Positions 53,622 to 62,969 of a stretch of 64,000 bases of DNA are shown piece after piece. Below the pieces are notes generated by a model, which made no database searches, was not told where the DNA came from, and was given only the letters and a program-made list of their open reading frames with translations. Each line of letters opens with the position of its first letter. Position 1 is the stretch's first letter. Both the position numbers and the translations under genes were made by a program. This stretch comes from an uncultured Erythrobacter sp. Lineage in GTDB: Bacteria; Pseudomonadota; Alphaproteobacteria; Sphingomonadales; Sphingomonadaceae. The stretch is taken from contig CANMSD010000003.1 in assembly GCA_947500645.1 (NCBI GenBank), positions 494,501 through 558,500 of the forward strand. Reading direction: 5' to 3'.

Positions 53622-53651
53622 AAAAAACGGGGCGAGCCGAAGCCCGCCCCG
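53622..53651 (-). terminator. Rho-independent terminator of the OmpA gene
   Basis: On the reverse strand a 10-bp GC-rich stem (53642-53651 with 53628-53637) with a TTCG loop runs into six T (complement of 53622-53627), 23 bases after the OmpA stop. Confidence 0.92.
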
Positions 53652-53674
53652 CACGTTTCGTTTCAGAGTTCGAC

Positions 53675-54562
53675 CTAAAGTCCGTCGACGCTCTTGCTGA
53701 CCAGCACGTTCACCGCGACGCGGCGGTTCTGCGCCTTGCCTTCTTCGGTGGTGTTGTCAGCCGCCGGATCGGCTTCCGCCATACCGGTCGGGGTCAGCAT
53801 ACGATATGGCTTCCAACCGCACTGCTGCTGGAGATAGTTGACCACGCGGCCAGCGCGCTTCTCGCTCAGTTCCTGGTTGATCTCGTAGGTGCCGGTTGAA
53901 TCGGTATAACCGACGACGAGCAACAGGGCGTTATCCATCGACTGCGCCTGGCTCGCTGCGCCGCAAAGCTCAGTACGGGCCTGGTCGGACAGGTTATACT
54001 TGCCAGTGTCGAAGTACACGTTGGTCGTGCCCTTCAGATTGTACTGATCGATGTCGCCAAAGCGGCCACGCAGCGCCTCGGTTGCGGCAGTCTGCTCGGC
54101 AAAGCCTTGGGCGGTACCGGTACGGATCATCGACGCGGTCCGCAGATCCTTGCTCTTCAGATCGACTTCGGCTGCGACCAGGCCGCCTTCCCATTCCAGG
54201 GTTTCGACGGTCACTGGCAGGCCATTAAGCAGCCGGTCCTTGGTCAGCTTGTCGCGATTGAGGCCAAGGAAACCGCCGCTGGCCTTGATCACGGTATTGT
54301 CGCTGATCGTGATGACGGTGTTGGTACCGTCTGCCATGGTGACCTGCATACGGTCTCCACGACGCGCCGAGATAAATCCTTTAACTTCAGGACCTTCTGC
54401 CATCTGCGAAGGGTCTGGCAAGTTCGAGCCATAGACCGTTGTAAGCGGATCCTCGGTCTCAGGAACCGGCACTGGCTGCTGCGCAAGCAGGCTGCCAGGA
54501 ATAGCCAAAGCGATTGCGCCAAGCATCAAGCCCGTTTTCGGACTCTTCGAAATTACACTCAT
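53675..54562 (-). CDS. OmpA-family peptidoglycan-binding outer membrane protein
   Basis: 295 residues from the ATG at 54562, preceded by GAGGAG. A signal peptide ends near SLLAQQ. A middle domain with repeated short strands (GDRMQVTMADGTNTVITI) precedes a C-terminal OmpA domain (TNVYFDTGKYNLSDQARTEL and LLLVVGYTDSTGTYEINQEL, with SEKRAGRVVNYLQQQCG). The C-terminal domain should bind peptidoglycan; there is no obvious barrel, so it may be a periplasmic or lipid-linked envelope protein. A strong terminator follows. Confidence 0.9.
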   Translation of the reverse strand: MSVISKSPKTGLMLGAIALAIPGSLLAQQPVPVPETEDPLTTVYGSNLPDPSQMAEGPEVKGFISARRGDRMQVTMADGTNTVITISDNTVIKASGGFLGLNRDKLTKDRLLNGLPVTVETLEWEGGLVAAEVDLKSKDLRTASMIRTGTAQGFAEQTAATEALRGRFGDIDQYNLKGTTNVYFDTGKYNLSDQARTELCGAASQAQSMDNALLLVVGYTDSTGTYEINQELSEKRAGRVVNYLQQQCGWKPYRMLTPTGMAEADPAADNTTEEGKAQNRRVAVNVLVSKSVDGL

Positions 54563-54999
54563 TACGTACTCCTCAAATCTGTACCAACCGGCCCTGCGCT
54601 TTCGCGGCTTTTTGTCTGGCCGCACCCCTGCGATGGCGCGTCCGGTTGTAAAAACCCCCATCACCTCGTCTCAAAGGAATGCGCGGCGGGAATGCCGCAT
54701 TTGAGCGCGATGGACGGCCTGATTGTTGCCACAAACCTTGCTGGCAGATGAACAGAATTGTCAGTTTCGTTAGTTGTGCGGGTCGTTCGACCGCTCGCTG
54801 CGACGAACCGTTGCGACGAACCGTTTTGAGTTGGGCCGCGAACAGGCTTCGCGTAGCGAAGGCAGAATCACCTGCGCAGAATAACACGCTTTCAGGACCG
54901 CCTTTGCGATATTGTACTCCGCCGGGATTGTGGGTTTGCTGGCCGAATGTCCTCTAGCGACCCAAGAGCGGAAGTTGCCCAAGCTCACGTCATTTGTGT
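54563..54999. other. 437-bp intergenic region upstream of the OmpA gene
   Basis: No supported gene. Contains a tandem direct repeat of TGCGACGAACCGT (54799-54811 and 54812-54824) and a small hairpin CTTCGC-gta-GCGAAG near 54848-54862. It should hold the OmpA promoter; no promoter was recognised with confidence. Confidence 0.5.
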
Positions 55000-56121
55000 T
55001 CAATCTGGATCGGCCACTACGGTCGGCTTGCTAGCCATCACGGGGGCGCAATCATCAGGGTAATTCACGAGCGATCTAGAATTCAATCCTCCCTCCGTCT
55101 TCGAGGATGCCTTGACGAGGATGAATGGATAAGATCGGCTTGGCTCGAATCCGCAGTGTTCACTCACAACTCCCACGCGAACAGCAATCGAATGCCCGTC
55201 GAAATCCTCCTTTGGACCGAAATCAGTCACGAACAGGTTTTCGCTCGCGTTGAGCCTTTCTCCAACAGCATAAAGGCCGAGAAGTTCGGTTTCGAAATCG
55301 ACACGTGACAAGACTTGCAACAACTCTTCTTGGGTAAGCGCATTTCCAACCCATGATTGCCGCGCTTCGATGGGGGAGCGAAACAGCAAAGCCTCGCTCT
55401 GCACCGGGCCATTGAAACCGCGGTGTAACACGGTGAACGGCGCGTTCGGCCCCGGTTCGTAGACCTTTCGCCAAGGCACTGCAGTGGCCGTCGGCGGCTC
55501 GCCCAGAACATCAGCTCGCTCCTGCATGATCTTGGCCACTTCGGCAAAACGCTCCGGCAACTGCGCTGCGTTTTCGGGAAGATCTGCGAGGATCGCCACC
55601 CTCTCAAGATAGGCCGCAAAGTAGGCCTCGTCGCGCACCAGCCTTGCTATGTAACTTTCCATGGCAATCTTGTCCGTCCGTAGGCCATCAATCACTTCGG
55701 CGTAGAGCGCGCGTTTATCGGTATCACCGATAGCCCAGCCGGGATCGTATTCTGCTGGGATCGATAAGTCCGCTTGAAGCACTCTATCCATGAGTGCTGT
55801 AAAGCGCTCAGGGTCGCGGGCAATCGCCTCGTCGACAAATTCACTGCGGGCTGCGAAAGCCGCTTTGAAGTCTGAGCGTTGGGCTAGCTTGAGCACGTCT
55901 TCCGGCGGCAGCAAAATGAAATCAGCGCTGGCACGAATGCGGGCCAGGACGTTCAGAAAGGCTGCATCCTCTGCTCGGCCTTCTTCTTCGCAGGCCTTGG
56001 AACCAGTGCCCAGCTCAAGGGTGTTGCCCCCCTTTTGGTCGATGATCGCAATAGCACAAGGAGAGCTTGGCTCTTCTTCAACAGGCTGAAAGGTGAGGGC
56101 CAAAACAAGAGTTAGGATCAT
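55000..56121 (-). CDS. Unknown secreted protein
   Basis: 373 residues. The first 20 residues (MILTLVLALTFQPVEEEPSS) look like a short signal or anchor. The body is alpha-helical and charged; five cysteines lie in the mature part. There is no recognised domain. It ends 437 bases left of the OmpA start on the same strand, with no shared operon signals. Confidence 0.6.
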   Translation of the reverse strand: MILTLVLALTFQPVEEEPSSPCAIAIIDQKGGNTLELGTGSKACEEEGRAEDAAFLNVLARIRASADFILLPPEDVLKLAQRSDFKAAFAARSEFVDEAIARDPERFTALMDRVLQADLSIPAEYDPGWAIGDTDKRALYAEVIDGLRTDKIAMESYIARLVRDEAYFAAYLERVAILADLPENAAQLPERFAEVAKIMQERADVLGEPPTATAVPWRKVYEPGPNAPFTVLHRGFNGPVQSEALLFRSPIEARQSWVGNALTQEELLQVLSRVDFETELLGLYAVGERLNASENLFVTDFGPKEDFDGHSIAVRVGVVSEHCGFEPSRSYPFILVKASSKTEGGLNSRSLVNYPDDCAPVMASKPTVVADPD

Positions 56122-56249
56122 TTCAAGATGCTACATCATGCCGCGCAGCGCGCATAGAGGGGCATCAGGGCGATAGGATCATGTTGTCCGCCTTTCACCA
56201 ATAGCTGACGCCTTTCCTACAACATCTCGTCCGTCGTAGTTCTGGCGGC

Positions 56250-56741
56250 ATGAAATTTTATCCGCCGCGCCCGTCCAAATTCCGCAGACCACCCAAGCGT
56301 ATTCCGCCATTCCACGCCGTCCCATTGCGGGCGCGAAGGGATGGCTGGACGCCTTTGCGTCAAGCCGAATTTATCGGTCATCTGGCAGAGACGCTTTCGG
56401 TGACCACGGCCGCGCGCAGGGTCGGAATGTCGCGTGAGACCGCCTACCGGCTGCGCGAACATGCGGGGGCGGAGAGCTTCTGCGCGGCCTGGGACGCGGC
56501 GCTTTCAAGACGTCGCGATCCTACATTGGAGCTGGAGGCGGGCGATCTGATCCGGCCAAGTTGGAAGGTCACACTTCGCGAGCTGCAATGGCGGGTGGAA
56601 AGCGGCGTCTGGCGGGTGATCCTGCGCGACGGCAAGTACGCCGGAGTGCGCCACAAACCTGACAATTCCGCGCTTTTGGCGTTGCTCGGACGCTGTCCCG
56701 TATCGCTGGATCAATACCGCGAGATGGCAGCGTCACGATGA
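56250..56741 (+). CDS. Small helix-turn-helix protein of unknown function
   Basis: 163 residues. A likely helix-turn-helix (LSVTTAARRVGMSRETAYRL) is visible at about 48-70, preceded by a basic N-terminus. The C-terminal half (WKVTLRELQWRVESGVWRVIL) is unlike known regulators and resembles a sphingomonad-specific family. Role unknown. Confidence 0.6.
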   Translation: MKFYPPRPSKFRRPPKRIPPFHAVPLRARRDGWTPLRQAEFIGHLAETLSVTTAARRVGMSRETAYRLREHAGAESFCAAWDAALSRRRDPTLELEAGDLIRPSWKVTLRELQWRVESGVWRVILRDGKYAGVRHKPDNSALLALLGRCPVSLDQYREMAASR

Positions 56742-56774
56742 AAAGTCACACTTTTGAAATCAGCGAATGTGTTC

Positions 56775-56813
56775 CAAAAAAGCCCCTACTCCGCACGGTG
56801 CGGAGCAGGGGCT
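56775..56813 (-). terminator. Rho-independent terminator of sodB
   Basis: A 16-bp stem with one mismatch (56781-56796 with 56798-56813; the centre is opened by a small loop), followed on the reverse strand by a run of six T. It lies 33 bases after the sodB stop. Confidence 0.9.
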
Positions 56814-56845
56814 GTTTCGCTCACATCGCTGTGATCGTGGTTGGC

Positions 56846-57460
56846 TTAGTTCGGGTAAACCCAAGTCGTTTCGCGGGCGAGGTTCTCGCTGGCGAAAGTC
56901 CAGTTGAGCTTCGAGCCGACTACTGCGTCGAGATAGGCCGGACGCTTGTTCTGATGGTCGAGGTAATAGGCGTGCTCCCACACGTCGACGACCAGCAGCG
57001 GGTTCACGCCGTCTTGGTCGGCCAGTGTATCGCCATCGTGGGTTTCCTCGATGGTGAGCGCGCCGTCCTTCTCAGCCAGCCAGACCCAGCCGCTGGCGAA
57101 GTGGCCGGCACCGCGTGCCTTAAGCTGTTCTTTGAGCTCGTCGACCGAGCCGAATGCGGCGTCGATCTTCGCCTTGAGGTCGTCCGATGGCGCGGTTTCG
57201 GATGCCGCCATGGAGTGCCAGTAGAACCCGTGGTTCCAGGTTTGCGCGGCGTTGTTGAACAGGCCTTGGTTGCTGCCGCGAGCGGCGCCAACGATCGCTT
57301 CGAGCGAGGCATTGGCGTGATCGGTGCCGTCAATCGCGGCGTTCATCTTGTCGATGTAGGTCTGATGGTGCTTGCCATGGTGAAAAGACAGTGTCTCGGC
57401 CGAAACGGCAGGTTCTAGCGCAGTATCTGCATATGGTAGGTCGATGAGTTTGAAAGCCAC
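56846..57460 (-). CDS. sodB: Superoxide dismutase (Fe-type)
   Basis: 204 residues from a GTG at 57460 with GAGAGGGA upstream. Metal ligands His27 (SFHHGKHH), His77 (TWNHGFYWH), Asp159 and His163 (VDVWEHAYYLDHQ) are all present, and the sequence fits the Fe-type dismutase. It removes superoxide in the cytosol. A weak reverse-strand promoter (TTTACC, 18-base spacer, TATAGC) lies about 20-60 bases upstream but is not certain. Confidence 0.95.
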   Translation of the reverse strand: MAFKLIDLPYADTALEPAVSAETLSFHHGKHHQTYIDKMNAAIDGTDHANASLEAIVGAARGSNQGLFNNAAQTWNHGFYWHSMAASETAPSDDLKAKIDAAFGSVDELKEQLKARGAGHFASGWVWLAEKDGALTIEETHDGDTLADQDGVNPLLVVDVWEHAYYLDHQNKRPAYLDAVVGSKLNWTFASENLARETTWVYPN

Positions 57461-57684
57461 TGTGGTCCCTCTCTTGTGGAATCTGGATCGCTATAGGGAC
57501 AATGCACGGTGTGGGTAAAGGTTGCATCGCGATTGGAATTTGCGGTCCCTTGGGAGGGGGCGAAAAACGACGTGTTGCGCCAGCCCATGTCGAGCATCAC
57601 CGCAATCTAGCGCTGAATGTGCGAGACAATTGGTCGGCTATTAGCAATCGGGACCGTGCCGGATGTCATTGGCGAGGCTATGCC

Positions 57685-58329
57685 TCAAGGGCTGAGCGGG
57701 GCAGTAAATCCATCTACCATTTGGCCCGTAAGGTGCATGCCTTCGATGATGTGCTGCTCAGCGCCCATGCCGACAGCTATCGACGAAAACAGACCAGAGA
57801 AGGGGCCACTGGTCATACGCCCAAGGTTGTCCCAGGCATCCTGGCGTGCCTGAGCCTGAGCGCGGTCAAACTCGGGGTAAGCGCTCATCGTGAACTGCGG
57901 CAGTTCACTCGGAACCTCGGTTCCATGGGGGTTTTGCGCGGTGTTCATGCCCGGTTGACCGGTCGGCTGGCGAAACGGAAGATCAACCGCAAGCTGCTGC
58001 GCAGCAGTGGCAAAAGGAGATGCCTGGTAGGTATCAAGCGAGCTTTGGAACTGGCCTTGCTGGCGCGGGCTAAGCTGGCTCATCACGGCGGCCTCCAACT
58101 CCGCGGCGCTGAAGCCGTCGGTCAGGCCGGTGCCCTGATACGTGCCGTCAGATATGCTTTGCATCGCCATATCGACGCTAGCGGCGAGGCGGTTAGTTTC
58201 CAGACCCGCTGGCCCGGTAGACGCACCGATCAGATTGTTGGCCATTTCCTGGGCAGAGATGCCTTCGGAGCCGGTAGTGCCGGACCCGCCGTTGATCCCT
58301 GATACGTTGTTGCCTTCGATGCTTGCCAC
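57685..58329 (-). CDS. Protein of unknown function, Gly/Ser/Gln-rich
   Basis: 214 residues from a GTG at 58329 that has AGGAGC upstream; a longer frame into the carotenoid oxygenase gene is rejected. The N-terminal 50 residues are glycine/serine-rich (NNVSGINGGSGTTGSEGIS), the middle is rich in glutamine and alanine. No signal peptide or recognised domain. It is 94 bases from the carotenoid oxygenase gene on the same strand; a functional link is only possible. Confidence 0.5.
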   Translation of the reverse strand: MASIEGNNVSGINGGSGTTGSEGISAQEMANNLIGASTGPAGLETNRLAASVDMAMQSISDGTYQGTGLTDGFSAAELEAAVMSQLSPRQQGQFQSSLDTYQASPFATAAQQLAVDLPFRQPTGQPGMNTAQNPHGTEVPSELPQFTMSAYPEFDRAQAQARQDAWDNLGRMTSGPFSGLFSSIAVGMGAEQHIIEGMHLTGQMVDGFTAPLSP

Positions 58330-58423
58330 GTCTTTGCTCCTAAGCGCGCCGTCAGGAGTGGCTACCAGCGCTGCCTTCAAGGCGGCATCTGCAAAACGTA
58401 TAGGGCGGCGCGTGGGCGCGGGA

Positions 58424-59938
58424 TCAGGCTGCGGCCTCTTGCAACTGGCGAAGCTTGAAGGCGCGGTCGCTGGCGAGCTGCGAGTGCTCAACCCAGGTCG
58501 AATGCACCCCACTGCTGATCTTGTGGGGCAGGGCGAGGCGGCAGATCGGACCCTTTGCCACATCGCTGGCGTCAAGAATGGCGAGTTCGGATGTGCCGCT
58601 GTTCTCGTCAATCAGGAAGGTAATGAGATAGCCATCATCCTCCGCCAGTGTGTCACCGGCTGCGGCCTTGCGCGGGATCATTGGACTCTCGCTGGCATAG
58701 ATGCCGTCTGGCAGCGTGAAGATCTGCTCTTCGCCGGTCTCGGTGTCTTGCCGCACATAGCCGTTGAACAGGAACCAGCCGGGCCGGGTGGTGGTCGACC
58801 AGATGTAGCGCGATTTGCGCATGGCATAGGCCGGGTTGATCATGCCAAATTCGACGATCCGGTCCGACAGGCGCTCTTCCTTGCACTCGCCGGTGGTGAG
58901 GTTGAAGCGCCAGCGGTGCAGGCGGCTCTTGAAGCTGTGCTCGTCGACATAGGCCATCATTCGCCCGTGCTCGCCTTGCTCCTCCAGCGGTTCGGGCATG
59001 GGTTCGTCCTGGTAATAGCCTTCGAGCACAACTTCATCGCCGTTCTGCCACGCATTGGTCCAATGCAGCACATAGGTCGGCGCAGCCTCGAACCAGCGAA
59101 TTTCGTCGGCGGTGCCATGGCGCGGTATCAGAGCAAAGCGGGTCGGTAAGCCTTCGTGCAGGCGAGCGGCGTGAATGCCACGCTCCAGCAGCTTTGCATC
59201 CCAGAACAAGGGCATGTCATTGAGGATCGACCAGTTCGCCGTGATCGCCATATCATGCGGCAGACGCGGGCCATCGAGCGGGACCGGCGTGTAATGGACG
59301 AGCTTACCCGCCCGGTCGACGACGCCGTAATGCATGTAAGGCGCGTGGACGGAATAGTTGAAGAACATGAGTTCGCCTGTGCTCTCATCCACCTTGGGAT
59401 GGGCCGAGACGCCATCAATCGGCCCCCAAGGCGCTTTGCCAAGGTTCTCCAAAGTCACCGGGTCCATCTGCCAGGCTTCACCGCATTGATAGAGCGTCGC
59501 CAGCGCAGTCCCGGCATGTACCAGAATATCGGTCGAGGCGGTGTCCTTAAGCCCGCCATGCGCGCCAAAACCCGGGCGCAACGAAGTGCCGGGAGGGTCC
59601 ATCAGCCCGCCCCACAGCGCCTGACCCGCAATCTGCTCAGCCTCAAAGCACTGAGTGCGCACAAAGCGGTTGCGATAGCTGGCCTTGCCGCGCGAAATGT
59701 TCACCTGATGCACCATCGCATCACCGTCAAATGGATGGTGCCGGCCCAGCGGCTGGTGCGCCGGGTTCTCTGTGTTGCGCAGGTAAATGCCGTCGATGTC
59801 GGCCGGTATCGCGCCCTCAATCACTTCGAGCTCATCCACATCCACCTCTTCATGGCAAGGCGTCCACGGTCCTGAAAGATAGGGATGATTGCTCGGCTCC
59901 AGCGAGGTTTTGACCGGTGGATGGCGCGTGATTTGCAT
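58424..59938 (-). CDS. Carotenoid oxygenase family protein
   Basis: 504 residues from the ATG at 59938 with AGGAGA upstream. Four histidines that coordinate iron in this family are at 180, 228, 292 and 479 (SAHPKV, LPHDMA, LHWTNAW, GVHSTW). The family includes carotenoid cleavage dioxygenases and lignostilbene dioxygenases; sphingomonads have the latter, so the substrate could be a carotenoid or an aromatic stilbene. Sequence alone does not decide. Confidence 0.9.
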   Translation of the reverse strand: MQITRHPPVKTSLEPSNHPYLSGPWTPCHEEVDVDELEVIEGAIPADIDGIYLRNTENPAHQPLGRHHPFDGDAMVHQVNISRGKASYRNRFVRTQCFEAEQIAGQALWGGLMDPPGTSLRPGFGAHGGLKDTASTDILVHAGTALATLYQCGEAWQMDPVTLENLGKAPWGPIDGVSAHPKVDESTGELMFFNYSVHAPYMHYGVVDRAGKLVHYTPVPLDGPRLPHDMAITANWSILNDMPLFWDAKLLERGIHAARLHEGLPTRFALIPRHGTADEIRWFEAAPTYVLHWTNAWQNGDEVVLEGYYQDEPMPEPLEEQGEHGRMMAYVDEHSFKSRLHRWRFNLTTGECKEERLSDRIVEFGMINPAYAMRKSRYIWSTTTRPGWFLFNGYVRQDTETGEEQIFTLPDGIYASESPMIPRKAAAGDTLAEDDGYLITFLIDENSGTSELAILDASDVAKGPICRLALPHKISSGVHSTWVEHSQLASDRAFKLRQLQEAAA

Positions 59939-60089
59939 GGGCGAATATCTCCTTACGTTCAGGTTAGCGCTCCCGGACAATGCTCTCAAGCAGGATGACG
60001 GTCTCACCGTATCGCCCAGCAAGATTGATCTCGGTCAATGACGCGGCCCCAATGCTGGCTAGGCTGGTCGTTAGGAAGGAGAAAGTGTC

Positions 60090-60902
60090 ATGAAATCGAT
60101 CTTGCTGCACATTAACAATGACGACGGCATGGAGGCGCGGATGCAGGCTGCGCTTGATCTGGCCCGCGCGCATGATGCTCACATCACATGCCTCCAGGCG
60201 GTGAGTTATGAAGTGTTCGCGCCGGGCGATTTCTATGGCTCGGCGATGGCAGCCGCGCTCCCGAAAATACGCGAGGCGGCGGAGAAGCATCGTGAAGAGA
60301 TGGAGACGGACCTCGCCAACGAAGATGTCTCCTGGGAGTGGATGTTCCTCCACGGAATGGCTGAAACGCGCCTGCTGGAGCAGTCGCCTCTCTACGACCT
60401 GTTGGTGGTCGGTTGTCATGATGTTGGGCGCACGAAGGGCGTTTCCCATATGGTCGGTGAGCTGGTGTTGAAGGCACCATGCCCTGTTCTAGTCGTGCCT
60501 GACGAGCTCAAGCGCTTCGATACGGCTGCACCGGTTCTGGTGGCTTGGAACGGCTCGTCGGAGTCCTGCGTGGCCTTGAGAAATGCGCTGCCTTTGCTGA
60601 AGGCTGCGAGTAAGGTGTTTCTCGCCAGTGTGGCAGAGGAGAAGGACCGGGAGCGGTTTGACTTTCCTCCTGTCAAAGGCGCTCAATATCTAAGCCGATA
60701 CGGAATCGAAGCAGAGATGGTTGAGATTCCCGCAGGAGAGGGGAAGGTTGCTGATGTTCTCGCGGCAGCTGCTCAATCGCGCGAATGTGGATTGATGGTA
60801 ATGGGTGCCTATGGCCATTCGCGACTGTCGGAAATGCTGCTTGGCGGGGTAACACGTCGCGCGATCAACGATCCGGATCTACCAATCTTCTTGGCGCACT
60901 AA
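60090..60902 (+). CDS. Tandem universal stress protein (UspA)
   Basis: 270 residues with two UspA-like domains: ILLHINNDDGMEARMQAALDLA and GVSHMVGELVLKAPCPVLVVP in the first; VLVAWNGSSESCVALRNALPLL and MVMGAYGHSRLSEMLLGGVTRR in the second. Only the second carries the full GX2GX9GS/T ATP-binding pattern. Stress adaptation is the broad role. Confidence 0.9.
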   Translation: MKSILLHINNDDGMEARMQAALDLARAHDAHITCLQAVSYEVFAPGDFYGSAMAAALPKIREAAEKHREEMETDLANEDVSWEWMFLHGMAETRLLEQSPLYDLLVVGCHDVGRTKGVSHMVGELVLKAPCPVLVVPDELKRFDTAAPVLVAWNGSSESCVALRNALPLLKAASKVFLASVAEEKDRERFDFPPVKGAQYLSRYGIEAEMVEIPAGEGKVADVLAAAAQSRECGLMVMGAYGHSRLSEMLLGGVTRRAINDPDLPIFLAH

Positions 60903-60947
60903 TTTGGAAGGCGTCAGCCGCCAGCGCTTACATCAGTTCCCTCGGCT

Positions 60948-61883
60948 TCATTGCGCCTTCCGTCGGCGGATCATGCCTTCCTGTGCAATGCTCGCCACGA
61001 GTTCGCCAGACTGATTGAAAATGCGCCCACGGTTGAAGCCGCGACCATGGCCGGACCACGGGCTGTCGGTTGCATAGAGCAGCCACTCATCCGCGCGCGC
61101 TTCGCGGTGAAACCAGATCGTATGATCAAGGCTGGCCCCGACCAATTCGCCGCGCATCCATGAGAGACCGTGGGGCAGGGCGCTCGTACCGAGCAGGGTG
61201 AAGTCACTGGCATAGGTGATCACTGCACGGTGCAAACCGGGATCTTCTGCTATCGGGGGCAGCGGCGCGGCCGTGCGGAACCAGCTATGCGCGCGCGGTT
61301 CACGCGGCTCCGAGTTCATCCAATGCAGCCGATCGATCGTCCGCATCTCGATCGCGCGCGGACGCAGCATCATCTTGCGCTGATCCTCGCTTATCTTGTC
61401 GCCCATCTTGCCGGCCATTTCGCGCCGCACATCCATGTCGCTGCGCAGGCTATCTGGCCCCTCCACGTCGGGCATCTTGGCGTCGGCGTGTTCGAGGCCG
61501 TCCTCCAGCGTCTGGAAGCTGGCCGTGAGGTTGAGGATTGGCTTGTCCTCTCCATCCGCATCCTTTTGACTGGCGACCACCCGACGATTTGAGAAGCTAC
61601 GCCCATCGAAATCGCGCGCGATTCTGTAGTCGATGGGTGGACCTTCTTTCCCGCCGCGCAGGAAATAGGCGTGCAGCGAGTGTGCCGCCTTGCCATCTCC
61701 AACTGTGGCCTGAGCCGCCTGCAGTGCCTGCGCGAGCACCTGGCCGCCGAAGACGCGTCCCATCCCGCCCTTTTGCGGGCGTCCAGTGAAAGTGTCATCG
61801 GATTGCTGATCGACGGTGAGTAGGCGCACAAGCCCCTCAACCAAGTGTTGGTTTGTTGGCGTATTGTCTGGATTGTCGCTCAT
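60948..61883 (-). CDS. tesB: Acyl-CoA thioesterase II (TesB)
   Basis: 311 residues from the ATG at 61883; the first in-frame alternative is a TTG without a ribosome binding site. Double hotdog fold marked by TFTGRPQKGGMGRVFGGQVLAQAL and ASLDHTIWFHREARADEWLLY. Cleaves acyl-CoAs, medium to long. It lies 48 bases downstream of the GNAT gene on the same strand and may belong to the same operon. Confidence 0.92.
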   Translation of the reverse strand: MSDNPDNTPTNQHLVEGLVRLLTVDQQSDDTFTGRPQKGGMGRVFGGQVLAQALQAAQATVGDGKAAHSLHAYFLRGGKEGPPIDYRIARDFDGRSFSNRRVVASQKDADGEDKPILNLTASFQTLEDGLEHADAKMPDVEGPDSLRSDMDVRREMAGKMGDKISEDQRKMMLRPRAIEMRTIDRLHWMNSEPREPRAHSWFRTAAPLPPIAEDPGLHRAVITYASDFTLLGTSALPHGLSWMRGELVGASLDHTIWFHREARADEWLLYATDSPWSGHGRGFNRGRIFNQSGELVASIAQEGMIRRRKAQ

Positions 61884-61931
61884 TTCGCTGCGCGCAATGC
61901 GGTGCGCCGACGAAGAGGTCAAGCAGGGGGT

Positions 61932-62969
61932 TTATCGCTGCCAGATTGGGCGGAGCAGGGCAGACAGGATCGGTCCGCGCACGAACAGCAGATCGGAGAC
62001 GCTCGAGGCCTCTTCCGCGCCCATTTGACGTTTGTAGCCGCCATCGCCCAGGCCCCAGTCGACGCGCGCGAGGCCGCGCTCCGCAGCGCCTGTGAAATCA
62101 TCGTAAAGCAGCACCCGCCCGGGCGAGTATTTGTGGAATTGCTGGTCGAAATTGTTGGCGATGCAGTAACGTGTGTCGCCGCAATCCAGCCCGAAGGTGA
62201 AGGCGGCGGGGATATCTCCGACATGCAGCAGGCTGCCCCGGATCATCGCGGCGATGGCATGATCGTGGGCGATATCTTCCCAGAATGCGCGCAAATCGGC
62301 ATCGTGGAACTTGGTATCGCCGCCTTGATCAAGCTGGCCGACCCAGGAATTGCCTTCGATCTTCGCGATCGCGTCGCGTGTGGCATCGGTCCAGTCTTCG
62401 CCGGTGAAGTGCGAAATGGCGACTGGACCAGTCTTTTTCAGCTGACGGACGCGCCAACGATCTTTCTGTTGTCCCTTAGTCGAGGGCCACTTGCCCGAGG
62501 CGGTGAGCGCAACAAGGTCGAGAACGAACAGGGAGCCAATGGGGCGCGAAAGCGCGCACCAGCCTGCCTGCTCGGCGGCTGCCTTGAGAGTGACAAGGGC
62601 GGGATCATCGTCGACCACGGGACCGATGCGCCAGACCTTGCCAAGCTGCTTTCGTATGGACTCGTCGCTTAGCGTTTCAGCAAGTTCGTCAGCGGTGGTT
62701 TGGGAGGCCAATGGTACACCGCGAAACGGCCAATAGGCCCCGGCGATTTCGTTCACGGCGAACGGCCCAATGCGTTTTGCCCGCATCGGAAAAGCAGCGA
62801 GCAGAGTTCCGTCAGGTTTGCGCGCCATTGCCGTGGCAGTTGCAGGTTCTTTCCCCGCGTCGAACCATTGCGCTCGCAGAAATGCGCGGCGTCCCAGGTC
62901 AGCTTCGGCGAGGATATCTAGTTCCGATCTCGCGCCAGCTTGCATGTCGACGGGGAAGGGCGCGTTCAC
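61932..62969 (-). CDS. GNAT/FemAB-like N-acyltransferase
   Basis: 345 residues with a C-terminal GNAT-like core (GDIPAAFTFGLDCGDTRYCIANNFDQ, WGLGDGGYKRQMGAEEASS, both partly quoted) typical of the CelD/BcsL-type Acetyltransf_6 family. Members act in polysaccharide or exported lipid modification; here the substrate is unknown. It overlaps the cupin-like gene by 4 bases (ATGA). Confidence 0.8.
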   Translation of the reverse strand: MNAPFPVDMQAGARSELDILAEADLGRRAFLRAQWFDAGKEPATATAMARKPDGTLLAAFPMRAKRIGPFAVNEIAGAYWPFRGVPLASQTTADELAETLSDESIRKQLGKVWRIGPVVDDDPALVTLKAAAEQAGWCALSRPIGSLFVLDLVALTASGKWPSTKGQQKDRWRVRQLKKTGPVAISHFTGEDWTDATRDAIAKIEGNSWVGQLDQGGDTKFHDADLRAFWEDIAHDHAIAAMIRGSLLHVGDIPAAFTFGLDCGDTRYCIANNFDQQFHKYSPGRVLLYDDFTGAAERGLARVDWGLGDGGYKRQMGAEEASSVSDLLFVRGPILSALLRPIWQR

